From: Kitasatospora aureofaciens
GTDB taxonomy: Bacteria > Actinomycetota > Actinomycetes > Streptomycetales > Streptomycetaceae
Reading direction: 5' to 3'
Assembly (NCBI RefSeq): GCF_001188955.3
Contig: NZ_JPRF03000023.1
Span: forward strand, 1 to 64,000
DNA: 64,000 nt
Each line of letters opens with the position of its first letter. Position 1 is the stretch's first letter. The position numbers were made by a program, and so were the translations under genes. Positions 43,486 through 52,231 of the stretch are shown here, piece after piece. Under the pieces are notes generated by a model, which was not told the origin of the DNA, did not search any database, and saw only the letters and a list, made by a program, of their open reading frames with translations.

Positions 43486-45087
43486 GTGATCACCACCCAT
43501 GGTGTCGACGTGCGCGTCGGCGCCCGCCTGCTGCTGTCCGACGTCACCCTGCACATCGCCCCCGGCGACCGGATCGGCCTGGTCGGCCGCAACGGCGCCG
43601 GAAAGACCACCCTGCTCGCCACCCTCGCCGGGCAGCTGCCGCCCGCCGCCGGAACGGTCACCTGCACCGGCCCGGTCGGCTACCTCCCGCAGGACTCCCG
43701 CGCCGCCGACCCGGCCGTCACCGTCACCGACCGCATCCTGTCCGCCCGCGGTCTGGACGCCGCCGTGCGCGCGCTGCGCGCCGCCGAGGAGGCGATGGCA
43801 CTGGCCGGCTCCCCCGCCGAGGAGCGTCGGGCGATGGACGCCTACACGCGCGCCGACGCCCGGTTCCAGTCCCGCGGCGGCTACGCGGCCGAGGCCGAGG
43901 CCGCCAGGGTCGCGGCCGGGCTCGGGCTGCCCGCCCGGGTGATGGACTCCCCCGTCGGCACGCTGTCCGGCGGCCAGCGCCGCCGGGTCGAGCTGGCCCG
44001 CATCCTGTTCGCGGACCACGGCACCCTGCTGCTGGACGAGCCCACCAACCACCTGGACGCCGACTCGATCACCTGGCTGCGCGGATTCCTCGCCACCCAC
44101 CAGGGAGGGCTGGTCCTGATCAGCCACGACCTCGGCCTGCTGGAGGAGACCGTCAACCGGGTCCTCCACCTGGACCCGCAGCGCGCCGTGATCGACGTCC
44201 ACAACACCGGCTGGCAGGCCTACCTGGCCCAGCGCGAGGCCGACGAGCGCCGCCGCACGCGGGAGCGGGCCAACGCCGAACGCAAGGCCGCCGCCCTGCA
44301 CGCCCAGGCCGACCGGATGCGGTCCAACGTCGCCACCGCGACCACCGCCCGCAGCATGGCCCGCCGCGCCGACCGGATGCTCGCCGAGCTCGAACCCGTC
44401 CGGCAGGCCGAACGCACCGCCCGCATCCGGCTGCCCGAGCCCGCGCCCTGCGGGCGGATGCCGCTCGGTGCGATCAGCCTCACCAAGGCCTACGGCGGCC
44501 GGGCGGTGCTGAGCGGCCTGGACCTCGCCGTCGACCGCGGCGGCCGACTGGTCGTGCTCGGCCTCAACGGCGCCGGGAAGACCACCCTGCTGCGCATCCT
44601 GGCCGGCCACGAACAGCCGGACACCGGGCGGGTCGTCCCCGGAACCGGCCTGCGGCTCGGCTACTTCGCCCAGGAACACGACACCCTGGACCCGGCGCTC
44701 AGCGTCCGCGACAACCTCGCCCTGGCCGCACCCGACCTGACCGACGGCGAACTGCGGACCGTCCTCGGCGCGTTCCTCTTCCGCGGCGACGACGCCGACA
44801 AGCCCGCAGGCGTCCTCTCCGGAGGTGAGAAGACCCGGCTGGCCCTGGCCGCCCTGGTCCACTCCGGGGCCAACGTGCTGCTCCTCGACGAGCCGACCAA
44901 CAACCTGGACCCGGCCTCCCGGGCGGAGGTCCTGGCCGCGGTCGGCACCTACCCGGGCGCGATCGTGATGGTCACCCATGACCCGGGCGCCATCGAGGCC
45001 CTGCGGCCCGACCGTGTCCTGCTCCTGCCGGACGGCGACGAGGACCTCTGGCACGACGAGTACCTGGACCTGGTCGCCCAGGCCTGA
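43486..45087 (+). CDS. ABC-F family ATPase
   Basis: A 533-residue protein with two fused ATPase domains and no membrane helix. First domain: Walker A GLVGRNGAGKTT, signature LSGGQRRRVELARIL, Walker B LLLDEPTNHLD. Linker of charged helices (about 245-310). Second domain: GLNGAGKTT, LSGGEKTRLALAAL, LLLDEPTNNLD. ABC-F proteins act on the ribosome, either as translation factors or as antibiotic resistance. GTG at 43486 with GGAG nine bases upstream is preferred. No antibiotic cluster adjoins it directly. Confidence 0.88.
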   Translation: MITTHGVDVRVGARLLLSDVTLHIAPGDRIGLVGRNGAGKTTLLATLAGQLPPAAGTVTCTGPVGYLPQDSRAADPAVTVTDRILSARGLDAAVRALRAAEEAMALAGSPAEERRAMDAYTRADARFQSRGGYAAEAEAARVAAGLGLPARVMDSPVGTLSGGQRRRVELARILFADHGTLLLDEPTNHLDADSITWLRGFLATHQGGLVLISHDLGLLEETVNRVLHLDPQRAVIDVHNTGWQAYLAQREADERRRTRERANAERKAAALHAQADRMRSNVATATTARSMARRADRMLAELEPVRQAERTARIRLPEPAPCGRMPLGAISLTKAYGGRAVLSGLDLAVDRGGRLVVLGLNGAGKTTLLRILAGHEQPDTGRVVPGTGLRLGYFAQEHDTLDPALSVRDNLALAAPDLTDGELRTVLGAFLFRGDDADKPAGVLSGGEKTRLALAALVHSGANVLLLDEPTNNLDPASRAEVLAAVGTYPGAIVMVTHDPGAIEALRPDRVLLLPDGDEDLWHDEYLDLVAQA

Positions 45088-45097
45088 CGCCCCGCTC

Positions 45098-45122
45098 GGC
45101 CCGCCGGCCTCCCCGGCGGGCC
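45098..45122 (+). terminator. Terminator of the ABC-F gene
   Basis: Perfect 10-bp stem GGCCCGCCGG/CCGGCGGGCC, 5-base loop, 10 bases after the stop. Followed by imperfect ctgcggcgggc repeats (45127-45180). Confidence 0.75.
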
Positions 45123-45208
45123 GAGCTGCGGACTGCGGCGGGCTTCGGCGGGCCGAGCGACGGGCTGCGGCGGGCCGGACCGGGGCTTGGGCGCGCCCCG
45201 GCGGCCCG

Positions 45209-45345
45209 TCATGGCTTGCGTGCCTCGCTCAGGAAGCGCGCCGAGTGGACGACGAACGGCCCCTCAGCCCGGATCAGGGCGTCCAGTTCACGCAGCCGGT
45301 CCGGGTACGCCTCGACGCCGGCGTCGAACTGCCTGAGCAACGGCA
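45209..45345 (-). pseudogene. C-terminal fragment of a methyltransferase-like gene
   Basis: About 45 codons (QFDAGVEAYPDRLRELDA, then GPFVVHSARFLSEARKP and stop) match the usual tail of small SAM-dependent methyltransferases; I recognise the pattern only. Everything upstream is missing, replaced by unrelated sequence at about 45340. Confidence 0.5.
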
Positions 45346-45395
45346 TACCGATCACGGACGTGGCGGAATGGATGGGCCACCGAAGCGTCGATGTT
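45339..45395 (+). pseudogene. Tyrosine-recombinase (integrase) C-terminal fragment
   Basis: Nineteen codons read NGIPITDVAEWMGHRSVDV, the characteristic helix and box II (HxxR) region of actinobacterial phage or plasmid integrases, on the opposite strand to the flanking remnants. The frame is not integrase-like before or after. It appears to be the scar of an excised or decayed element. Confidence 0.5.
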
Positions 45396-45926
45396 GAAGC
45401 CGCCGATGCACGGCGAGAACACGTAGCAGGCGGAGGCGTCGAGCGTGGGGGTGCCGCCGACCTCGACGTAGAGGGTCTGCCCGGCGGACAGCCCGGTGAC
45501 CGTGCCCGAGACCTGCGCGCCGCGGCCGCCGGGCGTCTTGTTGGCACCCTCCAGGCCGCCGGCCGCGCCGATCGCCGTGACGTCGACCTGGGTGACGCCG
45601 CTCGGGACGGTGAACGTCTGCTCGGCGCCCGTGAAGGCGAACGTACAGGTGGTGGTGGGGCCCGAGACCGTGCAGGTGCCCTGCGCGTGGGCGGTCCCGG
45701 ACAGCGCCACCGGGGCGATGCCGGCGACACAGAGCATGCTGGCCGCAACGGCCAGCGCGGATCCGCGGCGACCGGCCGAACCGGCACGGCCCCCGCTCGT
45801 ACCCGGGCCCGGCTGACCGGCGGCAACCGGCCCTTCGCACTCCAGGCTGGCGACCCTTATCGCCCGCCCGGTCGGCGGCACCGAGCGGGCGGACGGCAAG
45901 GGTCGCCAGCCGCCGATGGCCGTCAC
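45393..45926 (-). pseudogene. Truncated secreted Gly-rich protein
   Basis: The frame shows a signal peptide (ALAVAASMLCVAGIAPVALS, then GTAHAQG), Cys-flanked start TCTVSGPTTTCTF and a beta-rich domain (FTVPSGVTQVDVTAIGAAGG). After CIGGFN the family-like sequence stops, where the integrase fragment begins on the other strand, and the frame runs into unrelated DNA. The start is unclear: the GTG at 45926 would place a strong hairpin inside the coding region. Confidence 0.55.
45845..45911. promoter_or_regulatory. Large three-tier hairpin
   Basis: A perfect 14-bp stem (GGCTGGCGACCCTT at 45845-45858 with 45898-45911) encloses a 7-bp stem (CGCCCGC / GCGGGCG) and a 4-bp stem (CGGT / ACCG). It lies 60 bases after the stop of the upstream minus-strand gene, so it may be that gene's terminator, or a leader structure of the truncated secreted gene. 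Confidence 0.65.
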
Positions 45927-45970
45927 CCCCGCTGGGTGACGGCCACCGAACAGGGCTCACACCGTGGTCA

Positions 45971-46573
45971 CTAGCACGACCACGGCGTGGTGACGTGGCC
46001 CGTCACGGTGTCAACCGCCACCGTCCTGCCCTCGCTGGGAATGCAGAAGTAGTAGGTGGGATGCGGGTTCTGCACGACGGGCTCATTGAGGTACAGGGGC
46101 TTGAACGCGCCGGTGTGCCCGGCCTTGACGGCCAGATCGTGGGCCTGGACCTCCGTCATGGTGAACGGGGAGATGGCCTGGATCCCGATCGGGACGCTCC
46201 ACGGCTGCGTGCTCTGGTACTGACCGGTGGTCGAGTACTTGTACTCGAAGGACGGCTCCGAGTCCTTGGCCCGGAAGCGGATCCACCAGGCCTGGACGTC
46301 GTTGGGGTTGGTCGTGGGTGTCAGCAGGACGGCGTCCGCGTCGTAGAACTGCGAGCCGGGGTGCTCCTGCTGCGCCTTCACCTTGGCCTCCCGCACGATC
46401 TGTGTGAGCGGGAGGTGGGGTGCCGCGCTGGCGGTGGACGGGGCGATCGGCAGCAGCGACAGGGCCGTGGCGGTCGCGGCGAGCCCGATCCGTGCCCGAG
46501 GGCGGCGGCGTGATGTCCCGCACCCGTTCAGTGCGGGTGTCGCGGGCGTGCGGGCGGTGCGCGTGGTGTTCAT
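45971..46573 (-). CDS. Secreted hypothetical protein
   Basis: A 200-residue exported protein: Arg-rich start (SRRRPRARIGLAATATALSL), hydrophobic core and likely cleavage near SASAAP, then a body containing QFYDADAVLLTP, WWIRFRAKDSEPSFEYKYST and a C-terminal pair of Cys (YYFCIP and TTPWSC). ATG at 46573 is nine bases from AAGGAG; an ATG at 46582 touches it. I do not recognise the family. Confidence 0.7.
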   Translation of the reverse strand: MNTTRTARTPATPALNGCGTSRRRPRARIGLAATATALSLLPIAPSTASAAPHLPLTQIVREAKVKAQQEHPGSQFYDADAVLLTPTTNPNDVQAWWIRFRAKDSEPSFEYKYSTTGQYQSTQPWSVPIGIQAISPFTMTEVQAHDLAVKAGHTGAFKPLYLNEPVVQNPHPTYYFCIPSEGRTVAVDTVTGHVTTPWSC

Positions 46574-46848
46574 GTCCTTCATCTCCTTCGACCCGGACCC
46601 TGCGTGGTCACGGTGGAAGTCGACTGCCGGGTTCGGCGTGGGCGGTGGCCGACGGGCGAGAGGTCCTCGGCCGGGCTCCGCGGGGATGCAGCCTCCCGGG
46701 GTCCAACGGTAGGAAGGTCTCCGGGCGCCGTCTCCTGGCCGTCATCCTCGCTGAGCCGAACAGGCGAACCTCTCACCCGGAGCGATGCCCGTCCGGGGTT
46801 TTGCCGCGCGGTCCCGGCCGGTGGGCCCGATCCTGTGCCGCTCCTTGA
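46574..46848. other. Upstream region of the secreted protein gene
   Basis: About 275 bases with no credible gene. It presumably holds the promoter of the secreted-protein gene. Confidence 0.4.
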
Positions 46849-47049
46849 TCATCGCTGACTGTTACAAGGTGGTGACACGATCTTCTCGAAGTAGGCGTCC
46901 CAGCCGTCGTACTCGGGGTTGGTGGACTCCTTCCACGTCTTGGTGCGCTGGAAGGTGACGCCTCGTCGGGCGAGCAGCCAGCGCAGGGCCTCGCGGCCGA
47001 TGCGGATCACCCGGCCGTGGACCCTCCGAAGATACTCTTCCGCGAGCAC
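46849..47049 (-). pseudogene. IS630-family transposase fragment
   Basis: About 45 codons (IGREALRWLLARRGVTFQRT followed by KTWKESTNPEYD) are the typical second helix-turn-helix and linker of IS630-type transposases. The DDE catalytic domain is absent, and the frame ends within 20 codons in unrelated sequence. No inverted repeats or target duplications recognised. Confidence 0.65.
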
Positions 47050-47184
47050 CCGCAGACGGCGCGGACGGCCGGCTACTCCCCGGCCGACGAGGATCGGGCG
47101 ACCTTCAGGTCGCGCCGGCTCGTGACACGCAGCCGATGGGCGGGGCTGCCGTGAGTGCGCCGTCGGCTGGACACGCCCCCGGCG

Positions 47185-48327
47185 TCAGCCGTCCGCGACG
47201 GCCTTCGCCCAGCCCAGGGCGACCGTCTCCTTCGCCTTCTCCGTCTGCGCATCCGTCGGGAACTCGGGCGTTCCCTCAACCGTCGGCAATCTTGCGAAGG
47301 CGGCCTCGTCGAGGGTGCCGTCCTTCTTCATGACGTCGAGGAGCACAGGGCGGGCGTAGCCGTTGAGCCGGAGGTTCTGACCCTCGGTGCTGAAGAGGTA
47401 CTCCTGCCACAGGCGGGCGGCCGCCGGGTGCGGGGCGTCCTTGTTGATCGCCAGCGCGTAGTACTGGGCGAAGCTGCCGTCGAAGGGGATCGAGACCTGC
47501 CAGTTGACGCCTTTGCTGCGGAGCTGATCGGTGTAGTTGAGGTTGACGAAGTCCCAGTTGATGCTGATGGGCGTCTGGCCGCTCGCGACCGTGACCGAGG
47601 TGGCACCGACCGGGTTGAGGTTGCCCGCCTGCTTGAGCTTGGCGAAGAAGTCGAGGCCGGGCTGGATGTTGTCGAACGATCCGCCGTTCGCCAGGGCCGC
47701 CGCGTAAACGCTGGCGAATCCGGTCTCGGAACGGGTGGGGTCGCCCTCAAGCGCGACCTTGCCCTGGTAAGCGGGTTTCAGCAGATCCGCGAAGGTCTGG
47801 GGACAGATCTCGACGCGGTTCGCGTCGCAGCCGATGGAGATGTAGCCCCCGTAGTTGTTGGACCAACGGGCATGCGGGTCCTTCTGGTTGCTCGGGATCG
47901 AGCTGTACGCGGCGACCTTGTACGGCGCGAGCAGGTTCTGCGGGCCTGCTGCCCGGGCGAACGTGTCTCCCACGTCGATGACGTCGGGGGCACTCTGCTG
48001 TTTCCCGTTCTTCTTGATGGCGTCGATCTCGTCCTGGCTGTGACCCAGAGGATCGTCGACCGTGACCGTGATCCCGTACTTCTTCTCGAAGCCGTCGATC
48101 AGGCCGCCGTAGTCGGCCCAGTCGCGGGGGATCGCGATCGCTCTGAGCGTGCCCTCCTTCTTCGCCGCGGCGGTCAGTGCGTCCATGCCGCCCACGTCCC
48201 TCGCGGAGGTGGCCACCGACGGATCCTTGGGGGCGGCGGGCGGTGTGTGGCCGCACGCCCCCAGGCCCACGGCCAGGAGGACCAAGCAGCCGGAGACGGT
48301 CGCCGCTCGGGCACGGGATGCGGTCAC
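47185..48327 (-). CDS. Solute-binding lipoprotein (family 1, Fe/polyamine-like)
   Basis: A 380-residue extracellular solute-binding protein: lipobox LGACG (Cys25), then the two-lobed fold with LRAIAIPRDWADYGGLIDGF near residue 62, PDVIDVGDTF near 112 and GYISIGCDANRVEICP near 160. No permease or ATPase gene is near; instead its ATG overlaps the stop of a sensor phosphatase (ATGA), so the two are co-translated. It may present a ligand to that sensor rather than to a transporter. Upstream (downstream in transcription) lies an IS fragment, so transporter genes may have been lost. Confidence 0.85.
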   Translation of the reverse strand: MTASRARAATVSGCLVLLAVGLGACGHTPPAAPKDPSVATSARDVGGMDALTAAAKKEGTLRAIAIPRDWADYGGLIDGFEKKYGITVTVDDPLGHSQDEIDAIKKNGKQQSAPDVIDVGDTFARAAGPQNLLAPYKVAAYSSIPSNQKDPHARWSNNYGGYISIGCDANRVEICPQTFADLLKPAYQGKVALEGDPTRSETGFASVYAAALANGGSFDNIQPGLDFFAKLKQAGNLNPVGATSVTVASGQTPISINWDFVNLNYTDQLRSKGVNWQVSIPFDGSFAQYYALAINKDAPHPAAARLWQEYLFSTEGQNLRLNGYARPVLLDVMKKDGTLDEAAFARLPTVEGTPEFPTDAQTEKAKETVALGWAKAVADG

Positions 48328-51110
48328 GATGACTCCAGACGTCTTTCGGGGGTCACGCGCGGGTTCTCGCCGGGACCTTTCACTGCCGGGGTGGCGCTCT
48401 CATGGAGGTGTTGTTCGGCCCAGATGACTTTGCCGTTGGGGGTGTAGCGGGTGCCCCAGCGCTCGGAGAGCTGGGCGACCAGGAACAGCCCCCGCCCGCC
48501 CTCGTCGGTGCTGACCGCGTACCGCAGGTGCGGGGAGGTGCTGCTGCCGTCGGAGACCTCGCAGATGAGTGCCCGGTCACGGAGCAGCCGGAGCTGGATC
48601 GGACCGACGGCGTACCGGATGGCGTTGGTGACCAGCTCGCTGACGATCAGCTCGGTGGCGAAGGCCATCTCGTCCAGCCCCCACTCGGTGAGCCGTTCCG
48701 CGACGCCGGCCCGGACCCGGGCGACGGCGGCCGGGTCGGCCGGGACGTGCCAGGTGGCGACCCGGTCGGCCGGCAGCGCCCTGGTCCGGGCGACCAACAG
48801 GGCGATGTCGTCGGTCGGGTTGGCCGGCAGCAGGGCGTTCAGCACCGCCTCGCAGGTGTCGTCGGGGCTGCGGTCGCCCTGGCCGAGGGTGGTGCGCAGC
48901 AGTTCGAGGCCGACGTCGATGTCCCGGGAGCGGTCCTCGACCAGCCCGTCGGTGTAGAGGACCAGCCGGGTGCCCTCCCGCAGCTGTAGTTCGGCGTTCT
49001 CGAACGGCAGGTCGACCAGACCGAGCGGCGGCCCGGCGGGCAACTCGGGGAACTCCACCGAGCCGTCCGGGTGGACCAGGGCCGGCAGCAGGTGCCCGGC
49101 CCGGGCTACGACGCAGCGCAGGGTGACCGGGTCGTAGATGGCGTACAGACAGGTCGCGCCGGTGATGGCGTCGCTGTCCTTGGCTGCCCGGTCCCGGTCG
49201 ATCTGGTTGACCAGGTCGTCCAGGTGGCCGAGCAGTTCGTCCGGGGGCAGGTCGAGGGAGGAAAAGCTGTGCACGGCGGTGCGCAGCTGGCCCATGGTCG
49301 CGGCGGCGTGCAGGCCGTGGCCGACCACGTCGCCCACCATCAGGGCGACCCGGGCCCCGGGCAGCGGAATCACGTCGAACCAGTCGCCGCCCACGCCGGC
49401 CTCGGCGGGCAAGTAGCGGTAGGCGACGTCCAGGGCGCTCTGCTCGGGCAGTCGGCCGGGTAGCAGGCTGTGCTGGAGGGCGACGGACATCCGGTGCTCG
49501 CGGGTGTAGCGGCGGGCATTGTCGATGCCGACAGCGGCCCGGGCGACCAGCTCCTCGGCCAGCGAGAGGTCGTCCTGGTCGAACGGCTCCGGTGAGGCCG
49601 CGCGCCAGAAGGCGGCCACGCCGAGAACCCGGCCCCGGGCGAGCAGCGGCACGCTCAGCAGCGAGTGGATGCCGTGGTCGACCGTGCGCTGGGCCCGGTC
49701 CGGGGCGTCGTCCTGCCGGACGACGGCGCTGGTCAGATCCGTCTCGATCACGGACTCGCCGTGATGAAGGCTGCGGCCGAGCGGGGCGGTGGGATCGATC
49801 GGAATGGTCGCACCGACGGGATGGAACGGCGTGTCCGCGTGGACGCCGCTCAGCCCGGCGCGCCGCAGTCGGAGGATCCGAGTGCCGGTGGGCTCGTCGC
49901 CGTGCAGGACGGGCTCCGCGAGGTCGACGGTGGCGTGGTCGGCGAAGCTCGGGACGGCCGCCTCGGCGAGTTCCTGGGCGGTGCGCACCACGTCGAGCGT
50001 GGTGCCGATCGTGCTGCCGGCTTCATACAGCATCTTGAGGCGCTCGTTGGCCGCCTCGGCCTTGTCGGACAGGGCTCGCAGGTCGGTGGAGTCACGCAGG
50101 GTCGCGACCCGCCCGGGCGGTCCCCCGTCGCGGTCGGTGGCCCGAATGTTCACCGAGAGAAGGCGGTCGCCGGAGCCGACCACGCCGTCGGTGACCACTC
50201 GCCCCGAGGCCAGCAACTCGGCGACCGGGTCGCCCAGGCCCAGCTCGGTGATCGGACGGCCTTCGCAGTCGACGGGCAGGCCGAGCATCCGGGAGGCCTC
50301 GTCGTTGGCCAGCAGCACGCGGCCGTCCTCGCCGAGGATCAGCACGCCCTCCCGGACCGCGTGCAACACGGCGTCGTGGTGCTCGTACATCCTGGTCATC
50401 TCGGCCGGGCCCAGGCCGTGGGTCTGCCGCTGCAGCCGACGGCTCACCAGACTCGTCCCGCCCGCACCGATGGCAAGAGCCAACGCGGCACCGCCGAACA
50501 GGACTGGCAGCTGCTGGTTGACCCTGTGCTGTACCTTCCCGACCGTGACCGGGGAGGAGACGATGGCGACGACGGAGCCGTCGGCGGCCTTGACGGGTAC
50601 CGCCGAGATCACGGAGAGGCCCAGCGATCCGTGGAAGGTGCTGGTGAAGGGCTTGCCGGTCGCCGCCTGCGCGTAGGGACCGATGACGTGCTTCCCGATC
50701 TGGTTCGGGTCGCTGTGGGTGAGCGTGATCCCGTCCAACCGGTAGACGATGATGGCATCCACGCCGGCGGCCTTCCGGGCCGCCTCGGCGTACGGCTGCA
50801 GGGCTGCGGTCGGGTCGGGACTGCTCAGTGCCGTCAGGATCCCCGGAGAGTTCGCGAACGCCTGCGCCGCCGCGAGCGTCCGGCTCTGGGCATCCGCGGT
50901 GGCGTCGCGCCGAGCCCCGACCACGAGAGCTCCCAGCGCGGCGGCGACGATCAGCAGCATCACCGCCAGTTGCAGGAGGAACACCGGGCCGGCGAGGCTG
51001 CGCGGGCTCAGCAGGCCCTTGAACAGCCGCCCAGGCCTTCCCGCACCCGGCCGACCGGGTTCTTGGCGTCCTTGCCCGCTGCGCCGCGGGCGAGCAAGCC
51101 GCCCGGGCAC
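48324..51110 (-). CDS. Multidomain sensor phosphatase (Cache-PAS-GAF-SpoIIE-HATPase)
   Basis: A protein of about 928 residues. Membrane helix (VFLLQLAVMLLIVAAALGAL), an extracytoplasmic Cache-like domain with YRLDGITLTHSDPNQIGKHV, a second helix, a PAS domain (AVREGVLILGEDGRVLLAND), a GAF domain, a SpoIIE PP2C domain (GGDWFDVIPLPG, MVGDVVGHGLHAA, LVLYTDGLVEDR, DDIALLVAR) and a C-terminal anti-sigma-like ATPase (ELIVSELVTNAIRYA; STDEGGRGLFLVAQL). Such proteins switch sigma factors in response to ligands. The start is uncertain: GTG 51110 or TTG 51173, neither with a good ribosome site. It is co-translated with the solute-binding lipoprotein. Confidence 0.87.
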   Translation of the reverse strand: MPGRLARPRRSGQGRQEPGRPGAGRPGRLFKGLLSPRSLAGPVFLLQLAVMLLIVAAALGALVVGARRDATADAQSRTLAAAQAFANSPGILTALSSPDPTAALQPYAEAARKAAGVDAIIVYRLDGITLTHSDPNQIGKHVIGPYAQAATGKPFTSTFHGSLGLSVISAVPVKAADGSVVAIVSSPVTVGKVQHRVNQQLPVLFGGAALALAIGAGGTSLVSRRLQRQTHGLGPAEMTRMYEHHDAVLHAVREGVLILGEDGRVLLANDEASRMLGLPVDCEGRPITELGLGDPVAELLASGRVVTDGVVGSGDRLLSVNIRATDRDGGPPGRVATLRDSTDLRALSDKAEAANERLKMLYEAGSTIGTTLDVVRTAQELAEAAVPSFADHATVDLAEPVLHGDEPTGTRILRLRRAGLSGVHADTPFHPVGATIPIDPTAPLGRSLHHGESVIETDLTSAVVRQDDAPDRAQRTVDHGIHSLLSVPLLARGRVLGVAAFWRAASPEPFDQDDLSLAEELVARAAVGIDNARRYTREHRMSVALQHSLLPGRLPEQSALDVAYRYLPAEAGVGGDWFDVIPLPGARVALMVGDVVGHGLHAAATMGQLRTAVHSFSSLDLPPDELLGHLDDLVNQIDRDRAAKDSDAITGATCLYAIYDPVTLRCVVARAGHLLPALVHPDGSVEFPELPAGPPLGLVDLPFENAELQLREGTRLVLYTDGLVEDRSRDIDVGLELLRTTLGQGDRSPDDTCEAVLNALLPANPTDDIALLVARTRALPADRVATWHVPADPAAVARVRAGVAERLTEWGLDEMAFATELIVSELVTNAIRYAVGPIQLRLLRDRALICEVSDGSSTSPHLRYAVSTDEGGRGLFLVAQLSERWGTRYTPNGKVIWAEQHLHESATPAVKGPGENPRVTPERRLESS

Positions 51111-51224
51111 ATCAGGACTTCGCTGCAAGTCGACCAAGCCAGGCCCAGCCTTGTTCCAGGACAACGGGGACAAATACCATTGTCAACGCCAAACGGCCCG
51201 AGTTCGACCGTCGGCTTGCGTTCT

Positions 51225-51445
51225 GCGGGTCTGCCGCCGCATCCAGCCCGGCAGCGGGAAGAACTCTCCGGGCGGTTGCGGGTCTCGATCACACCGCCCG
51301 TGTAGAGAAGCAGCAGGTCGCCACGGGTGAAACGGACGGATTCGACGCTGTAGTCTCCACCGATCAGCTCCGCGAGGTCGAGAAGCGGCGAGGGAGCCGT
51401 GGGCTGCAGGATGCCCAGCGGCCCGGCGTGCAGGAGCAGCGGCGA
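51225..51445 (-). pseudogene. Fragment of a second SpoIIE-type phosphatase
   Basis: Codons read LHAGPLGILQPTAPSPLL, then LIGGDYSVESVRFTRGDLLL, LYTGGVIETRNR and, after a frameshift, GEFFPLPGWMR. This is the end of a PP2C domain; the usual metal-binding Asp in YTDGV is Gly here. It sits directly upstream of the intact phosphatase gene, so promoter and start of that gene may derive from this debris. Confidence 0.55.
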
Positions 51446-51960
51446 TCTTGGGGCGCAGAACGGCGTCGACCTGGTCGCCGGTCAGGCCGGCCAGCGGGCG
51501 TCGGCGGTGACCCCGGCCGCGTGCACCACGGCGGTCAGCGGGCGGTCGGCCGGGAGGCCGGCGAGCAGCGCGGCCACGGCGGCACGGTCGGCGGTGTCGC
51601 AGGCGACGGCGGTGGCCCGGGCGCCCGGCGCGGTGAGCTCGGCGAGGAGTTCCCGGGCCCCGGCGCCTCCGAACCCCGGCGGCTGACCAGCAGGAGGTTC
51701 CGAGCACCGTGCCGGGTGACCAGATGGCGGGCGACCAGCCCGCCCAGGGTGCCGGTGCCGCCGGTGACCCGGACGGTGCCGGGGCCGTCCAGCCGGGCGG
51801 GCATGGTCAGCACCGCCTTGCCGATGTGCCGGGCCTGTTGCACGTGCCGGAACGCCTCGGGGGCGCGGTGCACCGGCACCGGTTCGCCGGTGACGGTCGA
51901 GTGGAACGGCACCCGGGCCGGGAGCGGGCGACGTCCCAAGTGCGGACCACATACCGTCCG
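51446..51960 (-). pseudogene. Scrambled type I polyketide synthase remnant (AT/ER/KR)
   Basis: Pieces in two frames: [12 protein letters not shown] (an acyltransferase-like phrase), then [20 protein letters not shown] (end of an enoylreductase domain), [17 protein letters not shown] and NLLLVSRRG (ketoreductase cofactor site), and after a frameshift [15 protein letters not shown] and [13 protein letters not shown] (later ketoreductase). Order and spacing are wrong for a working PKS: AT is joined almost directly to ER. No other PKS gene is in the window. Confidence 0.6.
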
Positions 51961-52231
51961 GCGCGGTTCCGTGGACGGCATGGAACGCGTGGGTCGGCCC
52001 GCCGGACGGCCAGGGTCTCCTGCGCGGCGGGCGACAAGCCGGCCCGCTAGCAGCCGGCGCAGTTCCTCCGGCTCCAGGGCCTCGACCTAGTGTCGAGCGA
52101 CGACACCAGCGGACACCGATCCGTCAATTTGGACATTGCGGCCAAATCATCGCTTCCCCGATTATGCTCTTGTGGATCCCCGAGTCGAGGATGACGCTGG
52201 ATGTAGAAGCACATCGAGAGAAGGTGTGACC
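51961..52231. other. Gap ahead of the repeat-peptide gene
   Basis: No gene. Contains a small hairpin gtgtcg-agcga-cgacac (52089-52105) and an AT-rich stretch (52125-52170, with gattatgct as a possible -10) that probably drives the repeat-peptide gene. A GAGAGAAGG ribosome site precedes the ATG. Confidence 0.5.

Noticed and set aside
47155..48447. A 430-codon plus-strand frame opposite the solute-binding lipoprotein
   Set aside because: Shadow frame; the lipoprotein frame has lipobox and family motifs.
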